The position numbers were made by a program, and so were the translations under genes. Source: Echinicola arenosa (GTDB taxonomy: Bacteria; Bacteroidota; Bacteroidia; Cytophagales; Cyclobacteriaceae). From it: 64,000 nt of DNA. This document shows positions 54,224 through 63,260 of the stretch, in pieces. The stretch covers positions 1,116,001 through 1,180,000 of the forward strand of contig NZ_JACYTQ010000001.1 in NCBI RefSeq assembly GCF_014841125.1, in the 5' to 3' direction. How positions within the stretch are numbered: the first letter of the stretch is position 1; each line of letters opens with the position of its first letter. The notes under the pieces were generated by a model. The model had not been told where the DNA came from. It saw only the letters and a list, made by a program, of their open reading frames with translations, and did no database searches.

Positions 54224-55366
54224 ATGAAAACCATACACATTTGGTTACTGTTAGTTTTATTGATTGCCTGTAAAGAAAAAGACAACCATTCCCATACTGC
54301 TTCTATTACTTATGACTTGGACACACTTGTTATTGATAGCAAAGGGGAGATTTTGGATCTAAAATATCAACTGGACTATTCAGGTATGGACGGAAATTTC
54401 CTTTATAATTTCAACCACTTTGAGCATAAGCTAGAGGTAATCGACCTGGAGAAAGGCGTTTTAATCAACAAAATACCGTTCCAAAAGGAAGGACCAAACG
54501 GGACAGGGACTAACTTTACAAGTTTTCAATTATTTGACAAGAACAAGCTATTGATTTCCAATGGTTTTTATAACGCCAAGATCTTTGACCTAAACGGAAA
54601 AGCTATTGAGAAAATCAACTTAAAAAACACTTCTTGGAAAGGCCAAACGCTCAATGATTCAGAAATCATCCGCAAAAAGATATTTCTGAATCAGTCCTCT
54701 GCTAAACTTTTCACCATCGCTAAAGAAGAAGGGCCACATTCTACTAATCGTGCAGATTTAGCAGTCTTTGATTTCAAAAACAATTTGATCAAAAGATTGA
54801 GTATTGATCCGCATAATAAAATAAAAACCTATTCGCTGATTTCGGAGGACAATTCCTTTCTGCCCCCTTTAGTCTATTTATCTATCGAAAATGCTCTCCC
54901 ATTAATTTCACATGAATTCACCAATGAAATCTATTGGTTTGACACCACTACCAACCAAATCAAAACTGTTGACTATTCAAGCAAATCCACCCTTGATGAA
55001 GTAAATTCTCAACAAGAGCATCACTTTAAAAACCAAGCAGGTTTGCTAAATGCTTATGAAAACATGCTTACTCAAATTCGCTTTGGCCCTGTGGTATTTG
55101 ATGATAAAAACAAAAAATATTACAGGTTTTCCTGTCAATATGAATTTTCAGAAAACCCGAAGGATAAAAGTATTTTCCCTGAAATCAAAAACATCAAGAC
55201 TTACCTGACGGTATTTCAAAAAGACTTCCAAGTAGAACACGAATTGCTTATCCCAGAATTAAACTATAAAATATCTCACTATTTTGTCAAGGATGGAAAA
55301 CTCTGGATTTTTCATAATATCAATGATGAATTGACATTTATCAGACTAACCCCACTTTTAAATTAA
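54224..55366 (+). CDS. DUF4221 lipoprotein
   Basis: 380 aa from ATG 54224 (MKTIHIWLLLVLLIAC); the frame extends 48 bases upstream. The lipobox LLIAC marks a lipoprotein. The mature domain looks like a six-bladed beta-propeller (YNFNHFEHKLEVIDLEKGVL, LLISNGFYNAKIFDLNGKAIEKI, IYWFDTTTNQIKTVDY), with 'KEGPNGTGTNF' as in the DUF4221 / 6-bladed propeller families common in Cytophagales. Function unknown. Convergent with cobA, 17 bases between stops. Confidence 0.78.
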   Translation: MKTIHIWLLLVLLIACKEKDNHSHTASITYDLDTLVIDSKGEILDLKYQLDYSGMDGNFLYNFNHFEHKLEVIDLEKGVLINKIPFQKEGPNGTGTNFTSFQLFDKNKLLISNGFYNAKIFDLNGKAIEKINLKNTSWKGQTLNDSEIIRKKIFLNQSSAKLFTIAKEEGPHSTNRADLAVFDFKNNLIKRLSIDPHNKIKTYSLISEDNSFLPPLVYLSIENALPLISHEFTNEIYWFDTTTNQIKTVDYSSKSTLDEVNSQQEHHFKNQAGLLNAYENMLTQIRFGPVVFDDKNKKYYRFSCQYEFSENPKDKSIFPEIKNIKTYLTVFQKDFQVEHELLIPELNYKISHYFVKDGKLWIFHNINDELTFIRLTPLLN

Positions 55367-55383
55367 CAAACGCAACTATCCAT

Positions 55384-56157
55384 TCACCTAGCACTAACGA
55401 CAGCCTTTTCCTCCAAAAAGCTTCCTAGCTGCTTTCCCTTTTCCCTCACCACAGCACCAATTACAATAATTGCAGGAGCGGCAATTTTTTCTTTGGCCTG
55501 AATATCCATGATACTTCCCAAGTTACCAACAATGGACCTTTCATCTTCTTTACTTCCATTTTGAATTAAGGCTATGGCTTCTTCTCCTCCCCTGTGTTCT
55601 TTGAACAAATTCACGATCTCTGGCAGCTTCTTCACCCCCATCAGTACAATCACCGTTGCAGAAGATTGGGCGGCAAAATAAAGATCTTTCGCTGTTGAAT
55701 GATCTTTAAGGGTTCCCGTAACTATCCAAAAACTTTCATTGACACCTCTTTTGGTCAATGGAATCCCCGAAAGCCCCGGTACTGCCATGGCGCTGCTGAT
55801 TCCCGGAACATATTGGGTATCCAAACCGTGCTGAGCAGCATATTCCATTTCTTCATGTCCCCTTCCGAAAACATAAGGGTCTCCACCTTTCAGCCTGACC
55901 ACATGTCCAAATGTTTTTGCATAATTCACGATCATCTTATTGATTTCGCGCTGCTGCCGATAGTGCATTCCTGCCCGCTTACCGACAAAAACTTTTACTG
56001 CTGTAACCGGCACATACTCCAAAAGGGCCTCATTGGCCAGTGCATCATACAATACCACATCTGCAGTTTTAAGCACTTTAATGGCTTTTAAAGTAATTAA
56101 ATCAGGATCTCCTGGACCAGCACCTACAATCGAAAGTTGATTTGAAATGTTTTTCAT
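55384..56157 (-). CDS. cobA: Uroporphyrinogen-III C-methyltransferase
   Basis: 257 aa, single-domain SUMT. SAM-dependent methylation of uroporphyrinogen III at C2 and C7 to precorrin-2, the branch to siroheme and cobalamin. Motifs: VGAGPGDPDLITLKA (residues 11-25), ADVVLYDAL, VRLKGGDPYVFGRG, YVPGISSAMAVPGLSGIPLTKRG. The CysG-type dehydrogenase/chelatase part is missing and is not elsewhere in the window. Divergent from nirB, sharing a promoter region with TACGTA sites, so it probably supplies siroheme for NirB. Confidence 0.95.
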   Translation of the reverse strand: MKNISNQLSIVGAGPGDPDLITLKAIKVLKTADVVLYDALANEALLEYVPVTAVKVFVGKRAGMHYRQQREINKMIVNYAKTFGHVVRLKGGDPYVFGRGHEEMEYAAQHGLDTQYVPGISSAMAVPGLSGIPLTKRGVNESFWIVTGTLKDHSTAKDLYFAAQSSATVIVLMGVKKLPEIVNLFKEHRGGEEAIALIQNGSKEDERSIVGNLGSIMDIQAKEKIAAPAIIVIGAVVREKGKQLGSFLEEKAVVSAR

Positions 56158-56165
56158 AAGATGTA

Positions 56166-56243
56166 TTACTTAGTAACTAAAACAAATTTAAGTAATTTTT
56201 TACGTAATTATACGTATTTTAAAATTTTAATTTTTAACTTAGC
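56166..56243. promoter_or_regulatory. Shared cobA/nirB control region with TACGTA sites
   Basis: Tandem TACGTA at 56201-56206 and 56211-56216 (TTTACGTAAT-TATACGTATT), 10 bases apart, followed after 18 bases by the -7-like TTAACTTAG (56235-56243) reading to nirB. TTAAGTAA (56189-56196) and the palindrome TTACTTAGTAA (56166-56176) sit on the cobA side. The geometry is nearly the same as ahead of the nitrate transporter (32222-32262). Confidence 0.6.
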
Positions 56244-56311
56244 CCTCATAATCAATTGGATGATAAGCCTAACTACTTACATCCAAATCAAATCAACTAA
56301 CCTATAATCGT

Positions 56312-58807
56312 ATGACAAAGATAGTAGTAATCGGAAATGGAATGGTTGGCTACAAGTTCTGTGAGAAACTGGTAGCTAAAAATTCCAATAGAGATTTTGA
56401 AATCACGGTCTTTGGGGAAGAACCATGGCCTGCTTACGATAGAGTGCATCTCAGTGCTTATTTTTCAGGCTCTACTGCAGACGATCTGATCATGGCACCA
56501 AGGTCATGGTACGCGGAAAACCAAATTGACCTGCATACCAACGAAATGATTGTGAAGATAGACCGTGATCAAAAGAAGGTCATCAGTCATACGGGACACG
56601 ATTACGATTACGACAAGCTCATCTTGGCGACCGGATCAGGAGCTTTTGTTCCTCCTATCAGGGGAGTGGACAAAAAAGGAGTTTTTGTGTACCGAACGTT
56701 AGAAGACCTTGATGCAATTATCGATTACGCTAAAAACGCCAAGAGAGCTGCTGTAATTGGAGGTGGCTTGTTGGGTTTGGAAGCTGCCAAAGCGGTAATT
56801 GATATGGGACTAGAAGCCCATGTCATTGAATTTGCTCCTAGATTAATGCCTCGTCAACTAGATGAAGCAGGCTCTAATACCCTTCAGTCTAAATTAGAGG
56901 ATTTGGGTATAAGTATACACTTACAAAAAAACACGCAAAACATTACAGGAAACGGCAGAATCAATGGGCTAAAATTCACGGACGATACGGAATTACCTGT
57001 TGATATGTTGATTATCTCTGCTGGCATCAAACCTAGGGATGAGTTGGCAAAAGACTGCGGCTTAGATACCGCTCTCAGGGGTGGCATTATTGTCAATGAA
57101 TTTTTACAAACAAAGGATGAAAATATCTTCGCTATCGGAGAGGCTGCTTCTTATCAAAACATGATTTATGGACTGGTAGCTCCAGGCTATGAAATGGCCA
57201 CTCAAGTAGTCAATCAACTGGCCAATGCGGAGGTTAAGCCCTTTATGGGTTTTGACATGTCTACAAAACTGAAGCTAATTGGCGTAGACGTGGGGAGTTT
57301 TGGAGACCCATTTGGAGAAGTAGAGCCCTTTAAACCTATTGTATACGAAAATAAAAATAGCGGTATTTATAAACGGATCAATGTTTCCTTGGATGGTAAA
57401 AGGCTGCTTGGCGGAATCTTGGTAGGTGATGCCTCTGCCTATAATATGCTTTGGCAGATGACCCAAAACAAAATGCCACTTCCCCCAGAGCCTGAAGACC
57501 TTATTTTAGGAGCGAGAGGAGGAAAAGAAGCAGTAGGAGCGGGTGTGGAAAGCCTTCCGGAAGAAGCCCAAATTTGTTCATGTGAAAATGTCACTAAGGG
57601 AAGTATCAGCAACTTGATCAAAAACGATGGAGTTACCAAAGTTGATGAAATCAAGTCTTGCACAAAAGCAGGAACAGGCTGTGGAGGCTGTATGCCTATG
57701 GTTAACGACTTGCTTAAACACCAACTAAAAGCAATGGGCAAGACAGTTAAAAACGTCATTTGTGAACATTTCGACTACTCTCGCCAAGAATTGCTCGATT
57801 TGGTAAAAGTTAAAAAAATCAAAACTTATAATGAACTGTTGGATCAGTTTGGACAAGGTGACGGCTGTGAGACATGCAAACCTGCAGTGGCTTCCATCTT
57901 AGCCTCCACCTGGAATGAACTGATCACCCATCAGGATACCATCCAAGACACTAATGACAGGTATTTAGCCAACATCCAAAAAGGAGGCACCTATTCTGTA
58001 GTTCCTAGAATCCCTGGAGGAGAGATCACTCCGGAGAAACTAATCGTAATAGGTGAAGTAGCCAAAAAGTATGGGCTCTACACAAAAATCACTGGAGGTC
58101 AAAGGATAGATATGTTCGGCGCCAGAGTGGACCAATTACCAGACATTTGGGAAGAATTGATCAACGCAGGTTTTGAAAGTGGCCATGCCTACGGAAAGTC
58201 ACTCAGGACCATCAAAAGCTGCGTGGGAAGTACTTGGTGCCGATACGGCGTACAAGACTCGGTTTCATTTGCCATTCAGGTAGAAGAAAGATACCGAGGG
58301 CTTCGCTCACCTCATAAACTAAAAGGAGCTGTTTCGGGATGCATCAGGGAATGTGCGGAAGCTCAAAGCAAAGATTTCGGGATTATCGCCACTGAGAAAG
58401 GTTGGAATCTTTATATCTGCGGAAACGGAGGCTCTAAGCCACAACATGCGCAATTGCTGATCAATGATGTAGACACGGAGACTTGTCTTAAGTTCATAGA
58501 TCGTTTTCTTATGTTTTATATCCGGACGGCAGAACCCTTAACCAGAACGGCCACTTGGTTAAATAAGTTGGAAGGGGGGCTGGATTATGTTCGGGATGTA
58601 GTCGTGAATGACAGCCTTGGCATTGGCGAGGAGCTGGAAAAAGAAATGGAGTTTATGATCAACACCTATGCTTGTGAATGGAAAGAAGTGGTCAACACTC
58701 CTCATCTACGAGCCAAATTCAAGCACTTTGTCAATGCGGATGAAGAAGATCCTAGCCTAAAGTTCCAAGAAATGAGAGGACAAAAAATCCCAGCTTCTTG
58801 GGGTTAA
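56312..58807 (+). CDS. nirB: Nitrite reductase [NAD(P)H] large subunit
   Basis: 831 aa, normal for NirB. FAD site VVIGNGMVGYKFCEKL (about 5-20), ATGSGAFVPP, and NAD(P) site AAVIGGGLLGLEAAKA. BFD-type [2Fe-2S] domain with CSCENVTK..CTKAGTGCGGCMP (about 420-470) and a second BFD-like half (CETCKPAV, about 520). NiR ferredoxin-like half-domain (about 555-625), then the siroheme-[4Fe-4S] ligands CVGSTWC and CIREC (about 636-680). Reduces nitrite to ammonium in the cytosol. nirD follows by 45 bases. Controlled by the TACGTA sites upstream. Confidence 0.96.
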   Translation: MTKIVVIGNGMVGYKFCEKLVAKNSNRDFEITVFGEEPWPAYDRVHLSAYFSGSTADDLIMAPRSWYAENQIDLHTNEMIVKIDRDQKKVISHTGHDYDYDKLILATGSGAFVPPIRGVDKKGVFVYRTLEDLDAIIDYAKNAKRAAVIGGGLLGLEAAKAVIDMGLEAHVIEFAPRLMPRQLDEAGSNTLQSKLEDLGISIHLQKNTQNITGNGRINGLKFTDDTELPVDMLIISAGIKPRDELAKDCGLDTALRGGIIVNEFLQTKDENIFAIGEAASYQNMIYGLVAPGYEMATQVVNQLANAEVKPFMGFDMSTKLKLIGVDVGSFGDPFGEVEPFKPIVYENKNSGIYKRINVSLDGKRLLGGILVGDASAYNMLWQMTQNKMPLPPEPEDLILGARGGKEAVGAGVESLPEEAQICSCENVTKGSISNLIKNDGVTKVDEIKSCTKAGTGCGGCMPMVNDLLKHQLKAMGKTVKNVICEHFDYSRQELLDLVKVKKIKTYNELLDQFGQGDGCETCKPAVASILASTWNELITHQDTIQDTNDRYLANIQKGGTYSVVPRIPGGEITPEKLIVIGEVAKKYGLYTKITGGQRIDMFGARVDQLPDIWEELINAGFESGHAYGKSLRTIKSCVGSTWCRYGVQDSVSFAIQVEERYRGLRSPHKLKGAVSGCIRECAEAQSKDFGIIATEKGWNLYICGNGGSKPQHAQLLINDVDTETCLKFIDRFLMFYIRTAEPLTRTATWLNKLEGGLDYVRDVVVNDSLGIGEELEKEMEFMINTYACEWKEVVNTPHLRAKFKHFVNADEEDPSLKFQEMRGQKIPASWG

Positions 58808-58852
58808 CCATCTCTACTAAAAAATTGATCAACCAACTTAAATCCAGACACC

Positions 58853-59230
58853 ATGATTTCAGAATTGGAAAAATACAGAACTGCCGACTCAAGCAAAGTC
58901 ACCAACTGGTACAAAGCCGCAACTGTAGATTCATTTCCTGAGGACGGCGGAGCTTGTATCAAATACAAGGACTTACAAATTGCCATTTTCAATTTCTCCA
59001 GAAGAAATGAGTGGTATGCCTGCCAAAATCTCTGTCCGCATAAAATGCAAATGATCCTTTCAAGGGGTATGATTGGGTCTTATGAAGGAGACCCAAAAGT
59101 AGCCTGTCCGTTTCACAAAAAAACCTTTTCATTAAAATCAGGAAAAAATCTCAATGGAGACACCTGCGATATAGCTACCTACCCCATCAAAGTTGAAGAT
59201 GGCTTTGTGTACGTAGGGTTTGAGGATTAA
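58853..59230 (+). CDS. nirD: Nitrite reductase small subunit with Rieske ligands
   Basis: 125 aa. NirD fold: NWYKAATVDSFPEDGGACIKYKDLQIAIFNF and YACQNLCPHK...CPFHKKTFSLKSGKN, ending YPIKVEDGFVYVGF. The CPH (C-x-H) and CPFH (C-x2-H) pairs of a Rieske [2Fe-2S] cluster are both kept, whereas E. coli-type NirD has lost them. Partner of NirB in the same operon; a terminator follows. Confidence 0.93.
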   Translation: MISELEKYRTADSSKVTNWYKAATVDSFPEDGGACIKYKDLQIAIFNFSRRNEWYACQNLCPHKMQMILSRGMIGSYEGDPKVACPFHKKTFSLKSGKNLNGDTCDIATYPIKVEDGFVYVGFED

Positions 59231-59268
59231 AAACAACAATTAGTAGTAGACCTATTTTTCATTACTAA

Positions 59269-59303
59269 GCGGGGCACCATACAAGGGCCCCGTTTCTTAT
59301 TTA
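59269..59303 (+). terminator. Terminator of the nirBD operon
   Basis: Stem CGGGGC (59270-59275) / GCCCCG (59287-59292), loop ACCATACAAGG, then TTTCTTATTT. It separates nirBD from the DUF4153 gene. Confidence 0.75.
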
Positions 59304-59484
59304 ACTCGATGGGTTTCTTAGCTTAAAGTATTTCCCCTAATCGTTTTAGTAAGGCCCCACGTCGATATTACTCCCTTGAACTTTTTTACAATATTTTTTC
59401 AAGCATCCGATACCGAACACCTTCATTTTCAGTTTTTTTCATTTAAATTGCCATAATAAGCCCACAAAAAAAAAAACATAACAG

Positions 59485-61368
59485 ATGAAACTTCCTTCCT
59501 TAAGCTACTTGAACGATCATGCCCAAAAAGCACTTAACCGCTTTCCAATGGTTATCCTTTCGGTCATAGTGGCTACAGCAGTTGGGAATTATCTGGTGGA
59601 ATTTCAAGATATTATCAGTAATCCATTCCCATATATCAATGGTATGCTTACAGGAGCTTTGGGAATTTCTCTTTTCTTATGTGCAAAAATATTTTGGGAG
59701 AAAAAGAGGCTCCCAAAACCCTACTTGTATATTATAAACGGCCTTTCGTTAGCCTTCCTACTGACAATTTATTATAGTCTTCCGGATGGAAAAGACAGCC
59801 AGAGCACCATCATGCCTTATTATCGCTTTGCGATCTTTAGTTTATTTATCCACCTTTTGGTTTCTTTTGCACCTTACACGCCAAGCAAAAACACATTAGG
59901 TTTTTGGAATTACAATAAAACCCTGTTTTTAAGATTTCTAACCGCCGCCTTATTTTCATTTGTGCTCTATATTGGTATCGTATTGGCCATGCTGGCACTT
60001 CACTTGCTATTTGAAGTTGAGTTTCAGAACATCCTATACTTGCAGATCTTCATCATGATAGCAGGTATTTTCAACACTTGGTTTTTCATTGCGGGCATCT
60101 CTGAAAACCTAGAAGAGTTGGATCAGGAAGTCAGTTACCCTAAAGGTCTTAAAATTTTCAGTCAATACATTCTTCTTACACTCCTAACCGTCTATCTTCT
60201 TATCCTATATGGATACAGTATTAAAATCATACTCAGTTGGGATTGGCCAAAGGGAATAGTTTCCTATTTGATTATTTGCGTAGCCACATTGGGGATTCTG
60301 GCTCTGCTTTTACTTTATCCGTACAAAAACGACAAGGAAGAAAACTGGATCAACACATTTTCAAAATCCTATTACTACTTGCTTTTGCCTTTGGTCGCCA
60401 TACTTTTTTTAGCCATTGGCATTCGAATAAACGATTATGGCGTTACCATTAATCGATACTTAATTGTATTGATCGGGACATGGTTGACATTGGTTTGTTT
60501 TTACTTCATCCTTGGCTTTAGGAATATTAAAATAATTCCCTTTACCTTGGCTTTTATGCTCCTTGGAGTTTCATTTGGCCCTTGGGGGATATTTTCTGTA
60601 AGTGAACGAAGTCAGTACCGAAGACTAAAGGCACTATTGATGGAAACGCATATACTGGAAGAAGAAACCGTAATTCATGAAATCATTTGGGACAAGAATA
60701 AATTACCTGAGCTCAAGTCTTCCCAAAATCAAAATTTCACTCCACTAGCCAGCGAAGAACAAATCTCCGAAATAAGATCCATAGTAAAATACCTGGAAGA
60801 TCATCATGGCCTAAGTAGTATGAAGTCTTGGTTTTCCCAAGACATGAGTACAATTTTGATAGCTGTCAATGAAGATAAAAAGGATTGGGAAGAAGTGCCT
60901 GCTTCTACCTTATATCTTAAAACCATGGGAATTCCAGAACTTGGTTTAAATTTAACAGAACCCTCCCTTTCATTGGGTGCAGACATGAATGGGCACAGTA
61001 TATCCACACGAGGGTATGATTATCTCAAGAACATTAATATCAGCGCAATGGACACGACCGTATTCATGGCGGGTTACGAAACTTATAAAGTCACCATGAA
61101 CCCTCAAAAGAATGGTTTGGCCATTTCCTCTGCAAATCACGAAACCAATGTTGATTTAGGACCAATGGTTGCTGAGTTATCCAAAACTCAAGAAAAAAAT
61201 TCCACAGTAGCCCCTTCATTACTCACCTACTCTGCTGAACAAAATGGATTTAAGATCAAATTGGAAATCCAAAACATCAGGTATGCGCAAGAAAATGAAA
61301 ACAGCATCAAACTCAATTACCTAAACGGCACACTTCTTTTAAAAGACTCTTTGCCCCAAAGAAAATAA
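59485..61368 (+). CDS. DUF4153 membrane protein
   Basis: 627 aa. About ten transmembrane helices in residues 20-375, with the DUF4153-like pattern (RFAIFSLFIHLLVSFAPYTP, FWNYNKTLFLRFLTAALFSFVLYIGIVLAMLALHLLFEV, GISENLEELDQEVSYPKGLKIFSQYILLTLLTVYLLILYGY). A soluble extracytoplasmic C-terminal domain (about 380-627) follows, rich in strands. The family is described only as membrane permease-like; function unknown. It lies between nirBD and the two-component system, on the same strand but with its own upstream region, so no link to nitrate is proven. Confidence 0.8.
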   Translation: MKLPSLSYLNDHAQKALNRFPMVILSVIVATAVGNYLVEFQDIISNPFPYINGMLTGALGISLFLCAKIFWEKKRLPKPYLYIINGLSLAFLLTIYYSLPDGKDSQSTIMPYYRFAIFSLFIHLLVSFAPYTPSKNTLGFWNYNKTLFLRFLTAALFSFVLYIGIVLAMLALHLLFEVEFQNILYLQIFIMIAGIFNTWFFIAGISENLEELDQEVSYPKGLKIFSQYILLTLLTVYLLILYGYSIKIILSWDWPKGIVSYLIICVATLGILALLLLYPYKNDKEENWINTFSKSYYYLLLPLVAILFLAIGIRINDYGVTINRYLIVLIGTWLTLVCFYFILGFRNIKIIPFTLAFMLLGVSFGPWGIFSVSERSQYRRLKALLMETHILEEETVIHEIIWDKNKLPELKSSQNQNFTPLASEEQISEIRSIVKYLEDHHGLSSMKSWFSQDMSTILIAVNEDKKDWEEVPASTLYLKTMGIPELGLNLTEPSLSLGADMNGHSISTRGYDYLKNINISAMDTTVFMAGYETYKVTMNPQKNGLAISSANHETNVDLGPMVAELSKTQEKNSTVAPSLLTYSAEQNGFKIKLEIQNIRYAQENENSIKLNYLNGTLLLKDSLPQRK

Positions 61369-61370
61369 AG

Positions 61371-61407
61371 TTTACTTATTTTTTTAAGTGTATTTACGTA
61401 CTTTGGC
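61371..61407 (+). promoter_or_regulatory. Promoter of the two-component operon with a TACGTA site
   Basis: TTTACTTATT (61371-61380) and ATTTACGTAC (61392-61401); the TACGTA (61395-61400) directly abuts/overlaps a -7-like TACTTTGGC (61399-61407). It fits autoregulation by the same factor as the nitrate promoters; the overlap with -7 would favour repression. Confidence 0.45.
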
Positions 61408-61423
61408 ATAGAATAAACAAAGT

Positions 61424-63241
61424 ATGGAAAACCACGATCTTTCAGATAAGCCCACATATGAGAAGCTGGCAAGGTATTACCTCATTGCTTTGTGTGCCAT
61501 TGCCACCAGCATCATACTCAGCCAGGTCTTGGTTCAAAAGTTTATCAGTCAACAAAAAAATGATTCAAGAGTCATTAATATTTCAGGTAGGCAAAGGATG
61601 CTCAGTCAGCGAATCAGTAAGTGTGCCTTACTGCTGGGAGATTCCATAAGCCTTGATAAAAGATCCCTCTATCTTAAACAACTTGACAATGCGGTTCAAG
61701 ATTGGGAAGAAGCCCATTTGGGACTTAGGCAGGGTAATAAATCACTAGGCATAAATGGCAAAAACAGTAAAACGGTGGAAGCGCTATTTGAAGAAATAGA
61801 AACTGATCACCAAACCATACTTGCTTCTGCCAAGTCCATTCTGGGATTACTTCATCAGGAACTGTCCACACCAACCCAAGAATTTAGAAAAGATATCAGT
61901 AATATTATCAAGCACGAAGAGCATTTCCTCAATGGCATGGACCAAATCGTATTTCAATACGATAATGAAGCGAAAACCAAAGTAACCAACCTCCAAAGTG
62001 TAGAAATATTCCTTTTGGTTCTTTCACTTGGTGTGATCCTATTTGAAATATTCTTCATCTTCATTCCTTCAGCCAAAACCATCAAAAAGACTTTCCTCAA
62101 GCTGCTTCAGTCAGAAAGGAAATCAAAAAAAATGACCCTAGAAATCAGCTCACTTTATAGCTCCTTAGAACAGGCTTATCAGGATCTTCTAGAAGTGGAT
62201 GTTGCGGTTGAAGATTTTACGGTCTTTGCAAAAAGCAAACCCAATGGGGACTTTTACTATTTTTCAGACAAATTCTCCAAGCTTATGGAGTTTGAGGAAG
62301 AAAGCCCTTACAACCTATTTGATTGGCTCCAAGAACAAGGCTATGACGCAAAATATCTCCAAAATATTCAAAAGATGATGTTTGAATGCAAAACTTGGAG
62401 CGGAGAAATCAAAGTCACCAATGATGCTGGGGATTTTGTCTGGTTGAAGATGAATATCACTCCCACTATGGATGACAGTGGTGAAGTGGCCTCCTTAATG
62501 ATCATCAGTACCGATCAAACTGAAAAGAAAGAAGCAGAAGCCATTTCACAGGAAATCAATAGAGAACGTATAGAGAAAAAAGTCAAAGAACAACAATTTA
62601 GGTCTGCCCTGATCCTAGAGGGACAAGAAGAAGAAAGAAAGAGGATTAGCAGGGACATGCATGATGGAGTTGGGCAATTACTATCTGCCATGAAATTCAA
62701 TTTAGAAGGAATTCATTCGGTAAGCTCTGACTTCGAAAAAGAAAAGCTAAAGACCTCCAAAGACCTCCTCAAAAATGTCATCAAGGAAGTTCGAAGGATT
62801 TCTTTTAACCTAACTCCTTCTGCCCTTTCAGATTATGGCATTGTCCCAGTGTTGAACAAATTCTGCAGAGAAATTACCAAGCTTTCAGATCTGAAAGTAA
62901 CCTTTGAAAACGAAACAGGCTTTCTCTCCAGACTAGAGGGGAAAATTGAAAACAACCTCTATAGAATCTGCCAAGAAGCCGTCAATAATGCCATTAAATA
63001 TGCCGAGGCGAGTGAAGTTAAAATTAAGCTTTCCCATAATTCGCGCTTCCTCAATTTAGAGATTGCAGATGATGGCAAGGGTTTTGACATCACCCAACTA
63101 GAAATGAAAGGTCATTTTTCAGCGTCTGGACATGGCTTGTTCAATATCAGAGAAAGAGCTAATTTCATCAATGGACAGTGCACCATTTCTTCTGAAAAGG
63201 GAAAAGGGACTACAATCAGTATTAATATTCCCTTGGATTAA
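61424..63241 (+). CDS. Nitrate-sensor-like histidine kinase (PilJ/NarX N-domain, PAS, HisKA_3)
   Basis: 605 aa. Helix 1 (about 18-38), periplasmic helical part, helix 2 (about 190-213). Right after helix 1 is DSRVINISGRQRMLSQRIS (about 47-64), matching the PilJ/NarX P-box (I-N-x-S/A-G-x-x-R-M-x-S-x-R) that binds nitrate in NarX/NarQ. A cytoplasmic PAS domain (about 260-370, YYFSDKFSKLMEFEEESPY), then HisKA_3 with the phospho-His in SRDMHDGVGQLL (about 412), and HATPase_c (NNLYRICQEAVNNAIKYA; DDGKGFD; GHGLFNIRERA). NarX-class kinase; nitrate as ligand is inferred. The response regulator gene follows by 19 bases. Confidence 0.85.
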   Translation: MENHDLSDKPTYEKLARYYLIALCAIATSIILSQVLVQKFISQQKNDSRVINISGRQRMLSQRISKCALLLGDSISLDKRSLYLKQLDNAVQDWEEAHLGLRQGNKSLGINGKNSKTVEALFEEIETDHQTILASAKSILGLLHQELSTPTQEFRKDISNIIKHEEHFLNGMDQIVFQYDNEAKTKVTNLQSVEIFLLVLSLGVILFEIFFIFIPSAKTIKKTFLKLLQSERKSKKMTLEISSLYSSLEQAYQDLLEVDVAVEDFTVFAKSKPNGDFYYFSDKFSKLMEFEEESPYNLFDWLQEQGYDAKYLQNIQKMMFECKTWSGEIKVTNDAGDFVWLKMNITPTMDDSGEVASLMIISTDQTEKKEAEAISQEINRERIEKKVKEQQFRSALILEGQEEERKRISRDMHDGVGQLLSAMKFNLEGIHSVSSDFEKEKLKTSKDLLKNVIKEVRRISFNLTPSALSDYGIVPVLNKFCREITKLSDLKVTFENETGFLSRLEGKIENNLYRICQEAVNNAIKYAEASEVKIKLSHNSRFLNLEIADDGKGFDITQLEMKGHFSASGHGLFNIRERANFINGQCTISSEKGKGTTISINIPLD

Positions 63242-63260
63242 GCAGTAAAACAAAGTAATC

